Origin: Saprospiraceae bacterium
Lineage (GTDB): Bacteria; Bacteroidota; Bacteroidia; Chitinophagales; Saprospiraceae
NCBI GenBank assembly: GCA_020630435.1
Contig: JAHDBJ010000021.1
Location: 16,183-80,182 of the forward strand
Length of the DNA stretch: 64,000 bases
Reading direction: 5' to 3'
Both the position numbers and the translations under genes were made by a program. Under the pieces are notes generated by a model that was not told the origin of the DNA, did not search any database, and worked only from the letters and a program-made list of their open reading frames with translations. Positions 29,472-39,037 of this stretch are shown here, in pieces (positions within the stretch are counted from its first letter, which is position 1; each line of letters starts with the position of its first letter).

Positions 29472-29729
29472 TTATTTTTTTCTTCTTGCACGAATTTTAG
29501 AACGTTTGGCTAATTGTGCATCTGACATCGCTACCAATTCTCTTCTTCTAACTTCCGTTTTCATTCTAGCAATATCTCTTCTTACTTCTCTTAATGCAAT
29601 TGGGCTTTCAAGTCCTACAAGCACATTATCAAACTTCATCTTCTGATACTCTGCTTCTGTTGCAGTTAATTCTGCTAGTAGATCTTCTTCTGAGAAGCCT
29701 TGCAATTCTGTAAATTTTTCAGTAGCCAT
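29472..29729 (-). CDS. rpmC: 50S ribosomal protein L29
   Basis: L29 is a two-helix protein at the tunnel exit, where SRP and trigger factor dock. At 85 residues it is longer than the E. coli form (63), with a basic C-terminal extension (LAKRSKIRARRKK) and an N-terminal lead. The core ELLAELTATEAEYQKMKF / REVRRDIARMKT is recognisable. It follows rplP after 50 bp. Confidence 0.95.
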   Translation of the reverse strand: MATEKFTELQGFSEEDLLAELTATEAEYQKMKFDNVLVGLESPIALREVRRDIARMKTEVRRRELVAMSDAQLAKRSKIRARRKK

Positions 29730-29779
29730 TGATAATAAGTTAATTTATTATGGAACTATATAATTTATTAAATCTAATA

Positions 29780-30196
29780 TTATTGAAAATCCAAACTTGT
29801 CACAATCTTACAAGGTAGTGGTAATTTCTGAGCAGCAAGTCTTAAAGCTTCTGCACCTACATCGTACGGTACACCATCTAGCTCAAATAAAATCCTACCA
29901 GGTTTAATCTGTGCAACATAGTGATCCAAACCACCTTTACCTTTACCCATTCTTACTTCTAAGGGCTTTTTAGTGATTGGTTTGTCTGGGAAGACTCTAA
30001 TCCAAACTTTTCCTTCCCTTTTCATATATCTAGTCATCGCAACACGAGCAGACTCTATTTGGCGATTTGTCAGCCTACCTGCTCCAAGAGATTTTAATCC
30101 CATACTACCAAAAGCTACAGAACTTCCTCTATGAGCTAAGCCCTTTATTCTGCCTTTCTGTTGTTTACGATATTTTGTTCTTTTCGGTTGTAACAT
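29780..30196 (-). CDS. rplP: 50S ribosomal protein L16
   Basis: L16 lies next to the A site and helps tRNA accommodation. The 138-residue protein starts [15 protein letters not shown] and has the signature [19 protein letters not shown] and [17 protein letters not shown]. It lies 103 bp after rpsC and 50 bp before rpmC. Confidence 0.97.
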   Translation of the reverse strand: MLQPKRTKYRKQQKGRIKGLAHRGSSVAFGSMGLKSLGAGRLTNRQIESARVAMTRYMKREGKVWIRVFPDKPITKKPLEVRMGKGKGGLDHYVAQIKPGRILFELDGVPYDVGAEALRLAAQKLPLPCKIVTSLDFQ

Positions 30197-30299
30197 TACT
30201 TATTCAAGTTTAAAATCCAGGAGAAATATATGTTTAAAATTTCTTCTGAAAAAAGTTTGGCAAAGGTACGAAATTTTAATGATTTTTTTGATAAAAAAA

Positions 30300-31034
30300 T
30301 TATCGTCTTTTAAAATTTCTTCTATTTCCTCCTCTATTTCTATTTCCTCCTCTATCATTTCTTTTATTATTCTTTTTAGCAACACCAACATTTGGAGATA
30401 AATCTCTCTTACCTAAGACCTCTCCTCTACATATCCATACTTTTACCCCTATCTTACCATAGACTGTCAATGCCTCTACAAGCGCATAATCAATATCTGC
30501 ACGGAACGTATGCAACGGTGTTCTTCCTTCTTTATACTCCTCTGAACGTGCCATCTCTGCACCATTTAACCTTCCTGAAATCCTTACTTTAATACCTTCT
30601 GCACCGACACGCATCGTAGACTGGATAGCCATTTTAATTGCACGCTTATAATTTATCCTAGCCTCAATTTGTTTAGCTATAGACTCACCAACGATATGGG
30701 CATCTAATTCAGGTTTACGAATTTCAAGAATGTTGATCTGTACATCTTTACCAGTCAGTTTCTTCAACTCTGCTCTAATACTATCAACTTCTCTACCTTT
30801 TTGACCAATGATTATTCCTGGTCGAGCGGTATGAATTGTAACTGTCACTCTTTTAAGTGTTCTTTCAATTACAATACGAGCTATTCCCCCCCTTTTAACC
30901 CTAGCTCTCAAATAGTTGCGGATTTTCTCATCTTCAACAACTTTATCAGCAAAGTTTTTACCTCCAAACCAACTGGAATCCCATCCTCTGATGATTCCTA
31001 AACGATTGCCTATTGGATTTGTCTTTTGTCCCAT
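30300..31034 (-). CDS. rpsC: 30S ribosomal protein S3
   Basis: S3 forms part of the mRNA entry channel. The 244-residue protein has the KH domain (about 40-110, with [17 protein letters not shown]) and the S3 C-terminal domain. The tail is an Arg/Asn/Gly-rich low-complexity extension ([13 protein letters not shown]), a feature seen in S3 of many Bacteroidota. It follows rplV after 76 bp. Confidence 0.97.
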   Translation of the reverse strand: MGQKTNPIGNRLGIIRGWDSSWFGGKNFADKVVEDEKIRNYLRARVKRGGIARIVIERTLKRVTVTIHTARPGIIIGQKGREVDSIRAELKKLTGKDVQINILEIRKPELDAHIVGESIAKQIEARINYKRAIKMAIQSTMRVGAEGIKVRISGRLNGAEMARSEEYKEGRTPLHTFRADIDYALVEALTVYGKIGVKVWICRGEVLGKRDLSPNVGVAKKNNKRNDRGGNRNRGGNRRNFKRR

Positions 31035-31110
31035 AAATTTTTTATTAATTGAACTTAAATGAATCTGCTTTTACATCGCACAATCATTATTTTATCCTAC
31101 TTGTTGATTA

Positions 31111-31515
31111 TTATTCGTCTACTGATTCTAATTCTTCTTCAACTTCTTCTGCGCCTTCAGATACAAAAGGAATTTTGTTTTCAACAATCAGTGTTACGTG
31201 ATTGGTGCGCTTACGAATACGATGCGCTCTACCATGAGGAGCTGGCTGAAAACGCTTTAACATCGTCCCTTCGTCTGAAAAGATTGTTTTAATATACAAA
31301 TCATAATCTTCTGCATTGAAACCTCCACCTGTTCCTTGCTCCCAATTTGATACTGCAGAAAGCAATAATTTTTCTAACCAAATAGCTCCTTCTTTCTTTG
31401 TAAATTTCAAGATGTTGAAGGCTTCGTCTACTCTTTTACCTCTAATTAAGTCAACTACCATTCTCATTTTACGAGCAGACATTGGACAATTTCTAAGCTT
31501 AGCTCTAGCTTCCAT
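31111..31515 (-). CDS. rplV: 50S ribosomal protein L22
   Basis: L22 lines the exit tunnel with a long beta-hairpin. The 134-residue protein has RNCPMSARKMRMVVDLIRGK and the hairpin RFQPAPHGRAHRIRKRTNHV. A short acidic extension (SEGAEEVEEELESVDE) ends the protein. It follows rpsS after 63 bp. Confidence 0.97.
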   Translation of the reverse strand: MEARAKLRNCPMSARKMRMVVDLIRGKRVDEAFNILKFTKKEGAIWLEKLLLSAVSNWEQGTGGGFNAEDYDLYIKTIFSDEGTMLKRFQPAPHGRAHRIRKRTNHVTLIVENKIPFVSEGAEEVEEELESVDE

Positions 31516-31578
31516 TGTATATATTTTTTATATATTCTAATAATCGAGGATAAAAATTCCTCAATATTTCTATACTGA

Positions 31579-31845
31579 TTATTTCTTTTTACCTCCGTGT
31601 CCTTTAAAGTTACGAGTTGGTGAAAACTCACCTAACTTGTGACCTACCATATTTTCTGTAATAAAAACAGGTACAAATGTTTTCCCATTATGCACAGCAA
31701 TTGTCTGCCCTACCATATCAGGAATAATCATTGATGCTCGTGACCATGTCTTTATAACAGACTTTCTTGATGATTCTTGAGCTTTTGCCACTTTTGTTAG
31801 TAACTTATGGAACACGTAAGGTCCTTTTTTTAATGATCTTGCCAT
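31579..31845 (-). CDS. rpsS: 30S ribosomal protein S19
   Basis: S19 is in the head of the small subunit and contacts S13. The 88-residue protein begins [16 protein letters not shown] and has [18 protein letters not shown]. It follows rplB after 43 bp. Confidence 0.97.
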   Translation of the reverse strand: MARSLKKGPYVFHKLLTKVAKAQESSRKSVIKTWSRASMIIPDMVGQTIAVHNGKTFVPVFITENMVGHKLGEFSPTRNFKGHGGKKK

Positions 31846-31888
31846 TGATAAAATGTTTGAAGCCGAGATTAAATTCTCAACCTAATTA

Positions 31889-32725
31889 CTACTTCTTATT
31901 CTTTTTCTTCCTTTTTGAAATAATCAATTTAGAAGAGTACTTCTTAGTATTTCTAGTTTTTTGTCCTTTTGCCATCACTCCAGTTCTAGAACGTGGGTGA
32001 CCTCCAGAAGCTCTTCCTTCACCACCACCCATAGGGTGATCAACTGGATTCATAGCAACCCCTCTTACTCTAGGACGACGACCCAGCCATCTCTTCCTAC
32101 CTGCTTTACCAAGTACTTGAAGACTATGGTCTGGATTAGAAACAACTCCAATTGTTGCTTTACAAGTTGCTAGAATCTTTCTTACTTCACCTGAAGGCAT
32201 CTTAACAATTACGTATTTACCTTCTTTTCCCATTACTACACCATAAGTACCAGCACTTCTTGCTAAAGCAGCTCCTTTACCTGGTTGCATTTCTATAGCA
32301 TATATCGAAGCTCCTAAAGGAATATCTTTTAAATATAAAGCATTACCTACTTCTGGTAAAGCACCTTCACCAGACATGATGGTATCCCCTACCTTAATTC
32401 CATTAGGTGCAATAATATATCTTTTCTCTCCATCTTGATACTCACAAAGGGCAATCCAAGCAGAACGATTTGGATCGTATTCAATAGATTTTATTGTTGC
32501 AGACATTCCGTCTTTATTTCTTTTAAAATCTATGATACGGTATCTTCTTTTATGCCCTCCACCTCTATTTCGCATTGTCATTTTACCAGCATGGTTTCTA
32601 CCTCCTGTTCTTTTTAACGGAGCTAGTAAACTCTTTTCTGGTTTGGATGCTGTTAATTCTGAAAATGCGTTTCCAACTCTAGTACGCAATCCAGGTGTAA
32701 TCGGGTTATATTTTTTAAGTCCCAT
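31889..32725 (-). CDS. rplB: 50S ribosomal protein L2
   Basis: L2 is needed for subunit joining and peptidyl transfer. The 278-residue protein has the N-terminal OB-like domain and the C-terminal SH3-like domain with the universally conserved [19 protein letters not shown] segment, which includes the functionally important His. It follows rplW after 46 bp. Confidence 0.98.
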   Translation of the reverse strand: MGLKKYNPITPGLRTRVGNAFSELTASKPEKSLLAPLKRTGGRNHAGKMTMRNRGGGHKRRYRIIDFKRNKDGMSATIKSIEYDPNRSAWIALCEYQDGEKRYIIAPNGIKVGDTIMSGEGALPEVGNALYLKDIPLGASIYAIEMQPGKGAALARSAGTYGVVMGKEGKYVIVKMPSGEVRKILATCKATIGVVSNPDHSLQVLGKAGRKRWLGRRPRVRGVAMNPVDHPMGGGEGRASGGHPRSRTGVMAKGQKTRNTKKYSSKLIISKRKKKNKK

Positions 32726-32771
32726 TATATTCAGTTTTTAAAATGATACTTTAATTTAAAGTATAGACATT

Positions 32772-33071
32772 CTACATTTCACCGTATAAATCAATTTCTT
32801 CTCCTTCTGCTAAAGTCACAAAAGCTTTTTTGAACGAAGGTTGCATACCTACAACTACTCCAGACTTTGTGTTTCTTCTTTTAGCCTTAGCAGGGCGAAT
32901 CGAAGTATTTACAGATAAAACAGACACGTTATACTGTGCTTCGATTGCTTTTTTTATTTCGATTTTGTTCGCTTTTTTATTTACAACAAAGCTATATTTT
33001 CCTTGCTTTTCAGATAAATTTTCAGCTTTTTCAGTCAAAATCGGTTTAACTAATATTGTCTTCTTCGCCAT
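32772..33071 (-). CDS. rplW: 50S ribosomal protein L23
   Basis: L23 lies at the tunnel exit and binds trigger factor and SRP. The 99-residue protein has LVKPILTEKAENLSEKQGKY and a KRRNTKSGVVVG loop. It follows rplD after 24 bp. Confidence 0.96.
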   Translation of the reverse strand: MAKKTILVKPILTEKAENLSEKQGKYSFVVNKKANKIEIKKAIEAQYNVSVLSVNTSIRPAKAKRRNTKSGVVVGMQPSFKKAFVTLAEGEEIDLYGEM

Positions 33072-33095
33072 CTTTTGATATTTTTATATTATCAA

Positions 33096-33719
33096 CTAGA
33101 ATGATTCTTTGATAGATTCTACTGCACTTTCAGAAAGAATGACTGCTCCTGAATTCAGAATTTGATACACATTTAAATCTTTAGCCGTAGAAACATTAGA
33201 TGTTTTGATATTTCTACTTGACAAGTAAAGTATTTTATCATCTTCACTCGTAACTACTAATGATTTTTTGTGTGCTACATTTAAGTTCTTCAAAACATCA
33301 ATATAGCTTTTAGTAGAAGGTGCATCGAAAGCAAAATCTTCAACAATAAGTACTTGTTCATTATTGAACTTGCTCGCTAAAGCTGATCTTCTGGCTAAAC
33401 TTTTAACTTTCTTGTTTAATCTTATCCCATATACTCTTGGTTTAGGACCGAATACACGACCTCCACCTCTAAACAATGGACTTTTTAAAGAACCAGCTCT
33501 AGCTGTACCTGTTCCTTTTTGGCGTTTTATTTTACGAGTAGAAGCTCTAACTTCGCCTTTTTCTTTTGACTTATGAGTACCTTGACGCTGGCTAGCATTA
33601 TATTGCTTTACAGCAAGATACATTGCATGTTCATTAGGTTCGATACCGAATACTCCTTCAGGAAGCTCTATGGTTCTACCTGTTTTATCGCCTTGAATAT
33701 TTACAACATCTACTTTCAT
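33096..33719 (-). CDS. rplD: 50S ribosomal protein L4
   Basis: L4 reaches into the exit tunnel and, in E. coli, represses the S10 operon. The 207-residue protein has the extended loop (KRQKGTGTARAGSLKSPLFR, GGGRVFGPKPRVYG) and a conserved C-terminal domain. It follows rplC after 8 bp. No E. coli-type S10 leader is recognisable in the window. Confidence 0.97.
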   Translation of the reverse strand: MKVDVVNIQGDKTGRTIELPEGVFGIEPNEHAMYLAVKQYNASQRQGTHKSKEKGEVRASTRKIKRQKGTGTARAGSLKSPLFRGGGRVFGPKPRVYGIRLNKKVKSLARRSALASKFNNEQVLIVEDFAFDAPSTKSYIDVLKNLNVAHKKSLVVTSEDDKILYLSSRNIKTSNVSTAKDLNVYQILNSGAVILSESAVESIKESF

Positions 33720-33727
33720 TATTCAAT

Positions 33728-34348
33728 TTACTTTTCAACGATTACGAAAGATCCTTTAGGACCAGGAATAGCCCCTTTAATAAGGATAAGATTTTTGTCA
33801 GCGAATACTTTTACAACACTAAGATTGATTGTTTTCACTCTTTTGCCTCCTGTTCTACCTGCCATCTTCATTCCTTTTACAACTTTTGAAGGATAAGACG
33901 CAGCACCAATTGAACCTGGAGCACGTTGACGATTATGTTGACCATGAGTAGCTTGACCAACACCTCCAAAACCATGTCTTTTCACTACACCTTGAAAACC
34001 CTTTCCTTTAGAAGTTCCGATGACATTTACAACATCACCTTCTGCAAAAACTTCCTCGACCGTAATACGATCTCCTAGCTGTTTATCAATATCGAAATCT
34101 CTAAACTCTGCTAATTTTCGTTTTGGAGTAGTTTTAGCATTACTAAAATGCCCTAACATCGGGTTTGAAGTGTTTTTTTCTTTTGCTTCACCATAACCTA
34201 ACTGTAAGGAATAGTAACCGTCACTTTCTTCATTTTTCACTTGAGTGACAACGCATGGACCTGCTTCTACAACTGTGCAGGCAACTCTTTTGCCTGTACC
34301 GTCGAAAACACTAGTCATTCCAATTTTTTTTCCTATTAATCCGTTCAC
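33728..34348 (-). CDS. rplC: 50S ribosomal protein L3
   Basis: L3 is an early-assembly protein near the peptidyl-transferase centre. The 206-residue protein has [17 protein letters not shown] and the central loop [14 protein letters not shown] / [15 protein letters not shown]. It is separated from rpsJ by an unusually long, potentially structured 142-bp spacer. Confidence 0.97.
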   Translation of the reverse strand: MNGLIGKKIGMTSVFDGTGKRVACTVVEAGPCVVTQVKNEESDGYYSLQLGYGEAKEKNTSNPMLGHFSNAKTTPKRKLAEFRDFDIDKQLGDRITVEEVFAEGDVVNVIGTSKGKGFQGVVKRHGFGGVGQATHGQHNRQRAPGSIGAASYPSKVVKGMKMAGRTGGKRVKTINLSVVKVFADKNLILIKGAIPGPKGSFVIVEK

Positions 34349-34490
34349 TATATATGGATTTTTAGATTATACAATGATAGACTTTAGACCGAATGATGTC
34401 ATTCAGCTCTAACGCTAATTACTTGACACATTAATGCATCAAGGGTCTAAGTATCTGTTTATCTAAAAGTTTCTTTTTTCGAAAGAAGCT
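34349..34490 (-). promoter_or_regulatory. structured spacer between rpsJ and rplC
   Basis: This 142-bp spacer holds nested inverted repeats: TAGACC near 34384 pairs with GGTCTA near 34444, and GAATGA-TG-TCATTC lies inside. It also contains a TTTCTTTTTTCGAAAGAA stretch near the rpsJ stop. No ORF is seen. It could be a leader for L3 or a processing site. Confidence 0.4.
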
Positions 34491-34799
34491 TTATGTCAAC
34501 TTTACTTGAATATCTACGCCACTTGGCAGCTCCAACTTAGACAGTGCATCTACCGTCTTTTGAGTAGGAGTGTATATTTCAATCAAACGCTTGTGAGTGC
34601 GCATCTGGAACTGCTCGCGAGATTTCTTGTTGACGTGCGGTGAACGTAGCACGGTAAACACCTTTTTCTCGGTGGGCAGTGGAATCGGTCCAGTAACAAC
34701 AGCACCACTACTTCGAACAGTTTTAACAATCTTTTCTGTAGATTTATCTACAAGATTGTGATCGTAAGAACGCAGTTTAATTCTGATTTTCTGATTCAT
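34491..34799 (-). CDS. rpsJ: 30S ribosomal protein S10
   Basis: S10 is part of the small-subunit head and also acts as NusE in transcription antitermination. The 102-residue protein ([39 protein letters not shown]) is standard. The middle of the gene is markedly richer in GC than its neighbours (about 48% over 34561-34680 by hand count). It lies 116 bp after fusA; tuf, usually found between these two in other phyla, is absent here. Confidence 0.97.
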   Translation of the reverse strand: MNQKIRIKLRSYDHNLVDKSTEKIVKTVRSSGAVVTGPIPLPTEKKVFTVLRSPHVNKKSREQFQMRTHKRLIEIYTPTQKTVDALSKLELPSGVDIQVKLT

Positions 34800-34915
34800 A
34801 CCTCTGTTTAAGAATTAGTATTTTTAGAATGGCTGCCAAAAATAATTACTATTTTACAGCAACCTAAAATTTTTATTATTGTTCAGTATAAAACTTAACT
34901 GACTAGAAATATCAA

Positions 34916-37057
34916 TTAAGCATCAACTGTACCTTTTGCTTTTTCTATTACTTCCTTTGATATACCACTTGGTGCAGGAGCATAGTGAGAAAATTCCATT
35001 GTAGAATTCGCTCTACCTGACGTAAGCGTACGCAAATCTGTAACGTAACCAAACATTTCTGCTAATGGTACATCTGCTTGGATAGCGATTACACCACCCA
35101 TTTTAGTTTCCTGTCCTTTAGGAATACCTCTACGTCGATTTAAGTCTCCAATTACAGCTCCAACAAATTCTTCAGGAGATGTAATTTCTAGCTTCATGAT
35201 AGGCTCTAGAATTACAGGTTTACATTTAACAGCCGCAGCTTTAAACCCTTCCTTTGCACATAATTCAAATGCGATAGGCTTAGAATCTACTGGGTGTGTA
35301 GAACCATCATAAACACGGACTTTCATACTGTCTATTCCATATCCTGCTAGTATTCCATTATCCATCATCGCTGTAAACCCCTTCACAACTGAAGGTAATA
35401 ATTCTCTAGGTATAGATCCTCCTACAATATTGTTTACAAATTGTAATTTAACCTTACCATTTTTGAAATCATCACTTTCTAAGAATTCCTCATCCGCAGG
35501 TCCTAACTCGAATTGCATATCTGCAAAAAGTCCAGCACCACCTGATTGTTTCTTCAATCTTTCTCTATGATCAACAGTTGACGTTAATGCTTCTTTATAA
35601 GATACTTGAGGAGCACCTTGATTACACTCTACACCAAATTCTCTTCTTAATCTATCTACAATAATTTCAAGGTGCAATTCTCCCATACCGCTAATTACGG
35701 TTTGGTTTGTGTCTTCATTATATTTTACTTGGAATGTTGGATCTTCTTCAGCTAATTTTGCTAATGCCATACCCAACTTATCTAAATCTTTTTGAGTTTT
35801 CGGTTCAATTGCCACACCAATAACTGGCTCAGGGAAAACCATACTTTCTAGTACAATTGGGTTATCAATATCACAAAGGGTGTCTCCTGTTTTAATCGAC
35901 TTGAATCCAACTGCTGCTGCAATATCTCCAGCTTCAACTCTATCCATCTGATTTTGCTTATTTGCATGCATTTGATAGATTCTTGATATACGTTCTTTTT
36001 TCTCTGAACGAGAATTAAACACATAAGAACCCGCATCAAGAGCACCTGAATATACTCTCATAAATGCTAAACGTCCAACATAAGGATCTGTAGCAATTTT
36101 GAAAGCTAAAGCAGCAAAAGGCTCATCTACAGAAGGCTTTCTAAGTTCTTCCTCATCTGTTTTAGGATTTTTTCCTGTAATACCATCTACGTCAAGCGGA
36201 GAAGGTAAATATGCACATACTGCATCTAGAACAGCCTGAACTCCTTTATTTTTAAAAGCAGAACCACACATCATTGGAACAAATGCCATATCCATTACTG
36301 CTGCTCTTACTGCCGCTCTAATCTCTTCAACAGAAATAGAATCAGGATCTTCGAAGTATTTTTCCATTAAGGTCTCATCATACTCTGCTACAGCTTCTAA
36401 CAGTTCCTCTCTACGCTCTGCTACAGTTTCTTTTAAATCTTCAGGAATTTCAATCACCTCGTAGGTCATTCCCATATCGTGCGTATTCCAAACGATTGCT
36501 TCATTTGTGATTAAATCAACCACCCCTTTGAAAGTTTCCTCTGCACCAATTGGTACTTGTAAAGGAATCGCTTTAGAACCTAATTTTTCGTATACATCAT
36601 TAACTACAGAAAAGAAATCAGCTCCTGATCTGTCCATTTTATTAACAAACCCGATTCTAGGCACTTTATAATTATTCGCTAAACGCCAGTTTGTTTCAGA
36701 CTGAGGCTCAACACCACTTACTGCACAGAATAAAAACACTAAGCCATCTAAAACTCTCAATGAACGATTAACCTCAACCGTAAAGTCAACGTGACCTGGA
36801 GTATCAATGATGTTGAAATCATAATCTTCATCTTTCCACTTCCAGTTTGTTTTTGTTGCAGCAGAAGTAATGGTTATACCACGCTCTTGCTCTTGTTCCA
36901 TCCAGTCCATTGTTGCCGCTCCATCATGTACCTCTCCGATTTTGTGACTCATCCCTGTGTAATATAATACACGCTCCGTTGTGGTTGTTTTTCCCGCATC
37001 AATATGGGCAGCAATACCGATATTTCTGGTGTATTTTAAGTCTGTCTTTTTAGCCAT
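34916..37057 (-). CDS. fusA: elongation factor G
   Basis: EF-G is the GTPase that drives ribosomal translocation and helps recycling. The 713-residue protein has the G domain motifs [10 protein letters not shown] (P-loop), DTPGHVDFT (G3) and NKMDRSG (G4). Domains II-V follow, including [16 protein letters not shown]. Length and all motifs fit the main translocase and not an EF-G2 paralogue. It follows rpsG after 50 bp, the standard str-operon order. Confidence 0.97.
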   Translation of the reverse strand: MAKKTDLKYTRNIGIAAHIDAGKTTTTERVLYYTGMSHKIGEVHDGAATMDWMEQEQERGITITSAATKTNWKWKDEDYDFNIIDTPGHVDFTVEVNRSLRVLDGLVFLFCAVSGVEPQSETNWRLANNYKVPRIGFVNKMDRSGADFFSVVNDVYEKLGSKAIPLQVPIGAEETFKGVVDLITNEAIVWNTHDMGMTYEVIEIPEDLKETVAERREELLEAVAEYDETLMEKYFEDPDSISVEEIRAAVRAAVMDMAFVPMMCGSAFKNKGVQAVLDAVCAYLPSPLDVDGITGKNPKTDEEELRKPSVDEPFAALAFKIATDPYVGRLAFMRVYSGALDAGSYVFNSRSEKKERISRIYQMHANKQNQMDRVEAGDIAAAVGFKSIKTGDTLCDIDNPIVLESMVFPEPVIGVAIEPKTQKDLDKLGMALAKLAEEDPTFQVKYNEDTNQTVISGMGELHLEIIVDRLRREFGVECNQGAPQVSYKEALTSTVDHRERLKKQSGGAGLFADMQFELGPADEEFLESDDFKNGKVKLQFVNNIVGGSIPRELLPSVVKGFTAMMDNGILAGYGIDSMKVRVYDGSTHPVDSKPIAFELCAKEGFKAAAVKCKPVILEPIMKLEITSPEEFVGAVIGDLNRRRGIPKGQETKMGGVIAIQADVPLAEMFGYVTDLRTLTSGRANSTMEFSHYAPAPSGISKEVIEKAKGTVDA

Positions 37058-37107
37058 ATCTTTTTATATTCTTGCTTGGTGTCTAGAAAATAACTTCAAA
37101 TAAGGAA

Positions 37108-37575
37108 TTAAACTTTAAAATGAGCGAAAGCTCTATTTGATTCTGCCATTCTGTGCGTATCTTCTTTACGTTTTACAGCAGCACCTTCATTTTTACTCGC
37201 TGCAATTATTTCAGCAGCCAACTTTTGAGCAACTCCTTTTCCACTTCTTTGTCTAGCAAATTTAATCATCCATTTGATTCCAATAGAAATCTTTCTATCC
37301 GCACGTATTTCTGTAGGAATCTGGAAAGTTGCCCCTCCTATTCTTTTACTTCTAACTTCTACCTGTGGCATTACATTATTCAATGCTTTTTTCCAAATTG
37401 CATGCGGATCTTCTCCCGTCTTTTCAGCAATGATGTCCATTGCGCTATAAAATAAGGCTAAGGCAGTACTCTTCTTTCCACTAAGCATTAGATTATTAAC
37501 AAAACGTGTCACTAATGGGTCTCCAAATCTTGGATCATTTGCTAACACCCGCGCTTTTGGCTTTCTTTTTCTCAT
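37108..37575 (-). CDS. rpsG: 30S ribosomal protein S7
   Basis: S7 nucleates assembly of the small-subunit head and, in E. coli, represses the str operon. The 155-residue protein has RKRKPKARVLANDPRFGDPL and the loop GGATFQIPTEIRADRK. It lies 42 bp after rpsL and 50 bp before fusA. Confidence 0.97.
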   Translation of the reverse strand: MRKRKPKARVLANDPRFGDPLVTRFVNNLMLSGKKSTALALFYSAMDIIAEKTGEDPHAIWKKALNNVMPQVEVRSKRIGGATFQIPTEIRADRKISIGIKWMIKFARQRSGKGVAQKLAAEIIAASKNEGAAVKRKEDTHRMAESNRAFAHFKV

Positions 37576-37617
37576 CTTTATTTAAGATTTTAATATTCTC
37601 TTTGACTGATTAGGTAA

Positions 37618-37992
37618 TTATTTTTTAGGTCTTTTAGCACCATATTTAGAACGACTTTGCAAACGTCCCTTAACCCCTTCTGTATCTAAAGCACCCCTTA
37701 CAATTGTATAACGCACCCCTGGTAAATCTTTCACCCTTCCACCTCTTACTAACACAATTGAGTGTTCTTGTAGATTATGTCCTTCTCCTGGTATGTAAGC
37801 AATAACCTCAATCCCTGTTGTTAATCTTACTTTAGCAACTTTCCTCAAAGCTGAATTTGGCTTCTTTGGTGTTGTTGTGTAAACACGTGTACAAACACCA
37901 CGTCTTTGAGGGCAAGCATTTAATGCTCTTGACTTACTTTTAGAGATGATTTTTTCTCTTCCTTTTCTTACCAGTTGGTTAATAGTTGGCAT
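37618..37992 (-). CDS. rpsL: 30S ribosomal protein S12
   Basis: S12 lies at the decoding centre and controls translational fidelity. The 124-residue protein has [19 protein letters not shown] and [13 protein letters not shown]. Lys43 and Lys88, the sites of common streptomycin-resistance changes, are wild type. It is the first gene of the ribosomal superoperon and has a near-perfect promoter at 38074-38104. Confidence 0.98.
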   Translation of the reverse strand: MPTINQLVRKGREKIISKSKSRALNACPQRRGVCTRVYTTTPKKPNSALRKVAKVRLTTGIEVIAYIPGEGHNLQEHSIVLVRGGRVKDLPGVRYTIVRGALDTEGVKGRLQSRSKYGAKRPKK

Positions 37993-38073
37993 ATTACCTT
38001 TTTAATTATCTGTTTTTGCTTAATTTCACTAATTATAAAGAGTGTATTAAAACCTCTCCTTAAAAAGCGAGGG

Positions 38074-38104
38074 CAAAGATAAAATTATTTTTCCTGAAAA
38101 CAAA
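38074..38104 (-). promoter_or_regulatory. promoter of the rpsL ribosomal superoperon
   Basis: On the minus strand TTTG (38101-38104) and TATCTTTG (38074-38081) are separated by exactly 19 bp, an exact match to the Bacteroidota consensus TTTG-N19-TAnnTTTG. Transcription should start near 38068, giving an untranslated leader of about 75 bases. Confidence 0.88.
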
Positions 38105-38335
38105 AAATACAAGTAAAATAAAATCAATTAATTACTCAAAAACCTTTACGCCTAAAAACGGGATCAATTCTTATAAATTAAGTTACCTAATATTATTATG
38201 ATTAAGAACAAGAAACAACAATTTATATTTGGTCTATTTTTTAAAATAAAAAACAAAAAAACTCGACCTCTAAAATCTAGTAAATATTAATATTTGAAGA
38301 TGTATTCGTTGGATTGTTCATAAAATAAAGTATTA

Positions 38336-39037
38336 ATGATAAAGTTTTTTAGAAAAATTAGGTATAAATTGCTCTCTAGAACTAGGATTAGAAAGTATTT
38401 GGTGTATGCTGTTGGTGAAATCGTATTAGTTGTGATAGGAATTTTGATAGCTCTTCAAATTAATAATTGGAATGAACAACGAAAATCACAAATATTAAGT
38501 CATGAAATGGTGCTAGAACTTAAATCTGGCATAAAAAGTGATTTAAAAGAATTGAATAGATTACTTGATTCTCAAAAAGGAATACTCAAAAGTCAAGTTA
38601 TTATTTCAAATTGGTTAAAATCCGATACTTCTTTTGACGATTCTCTTTCATTTCACTTTCTAAAAACCTATATGACTTCAGATTATACTGTAAATTATGC
38701 AGATTATGAAACGCTAAAAAAGTTTGGCTTAAGGAGAATACCTAATGATTCTTTAAGAATATCTATCGCTAATTTATATGAAGTGAAATATCCAACTTTC
38801 ATAAAGTATACGGAGATATATCAAAATTTTCTTGACAAACTTTTAGGAAGCACCCCAGAGCATTTTAATGAACTGAACTATACGAAAACAACAATGCGAC
38901 CTTTGGATATTTTTTCTCTAAAAGAAGATGGTGTATATACTTATAATTTAAATAGTCTTAAGAATTTTAATCAGCTATTAATTTTTCAAGGTCAACGTTT
39001 AATGAGTGATATACAAAAAGCAAATTCCAAATTTTAA
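38336..39037 (+). CDS. DUF6090-type membrane-anchored protein
   Basis: This 233-residue protein has a basic N-terminus, then one membrane helix (about 26-44, VGEIVLVVIGILIALQINNW). The NNWNEQRK sequence that follows is typical of proteins grouped as DUF6090 in Bacteroidota. The rest is helical and charged and probably periplasmic. Function of the family is unknown. Its stop codon overlaps the start of the next gene (TAATG, one base), so the two are translationally coupled. A sequence close to TAnnTTTG lies near 38301-38308. Confidence 0.75.
   Translation: MIKFFRKIRYKLLSRTRIRKYLVYAVGEIVLVVIGILIALQINNWNEQRKSQILSHEMVLELKSGIKSDLKELNRLLDSQKGILKSQVIISNWLKSDTSFDDSLSFHFLKTYMTSDYTVNYADYETLKKFGLRRIPNDSLRISIANLYEVKYPTFIKYTEIYQNFLDKLLGSTPEHFNELNYTKTTMRPLDIFSLKEDGVYTYNLNSLKNFNQLLIFQGQRLMSDIQKANSKF

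Noticed and set aside
37618..37992. Possible streptomycin-resistance changes in S12
   Set aside because: Lys43 and Lys88 are both wild type.
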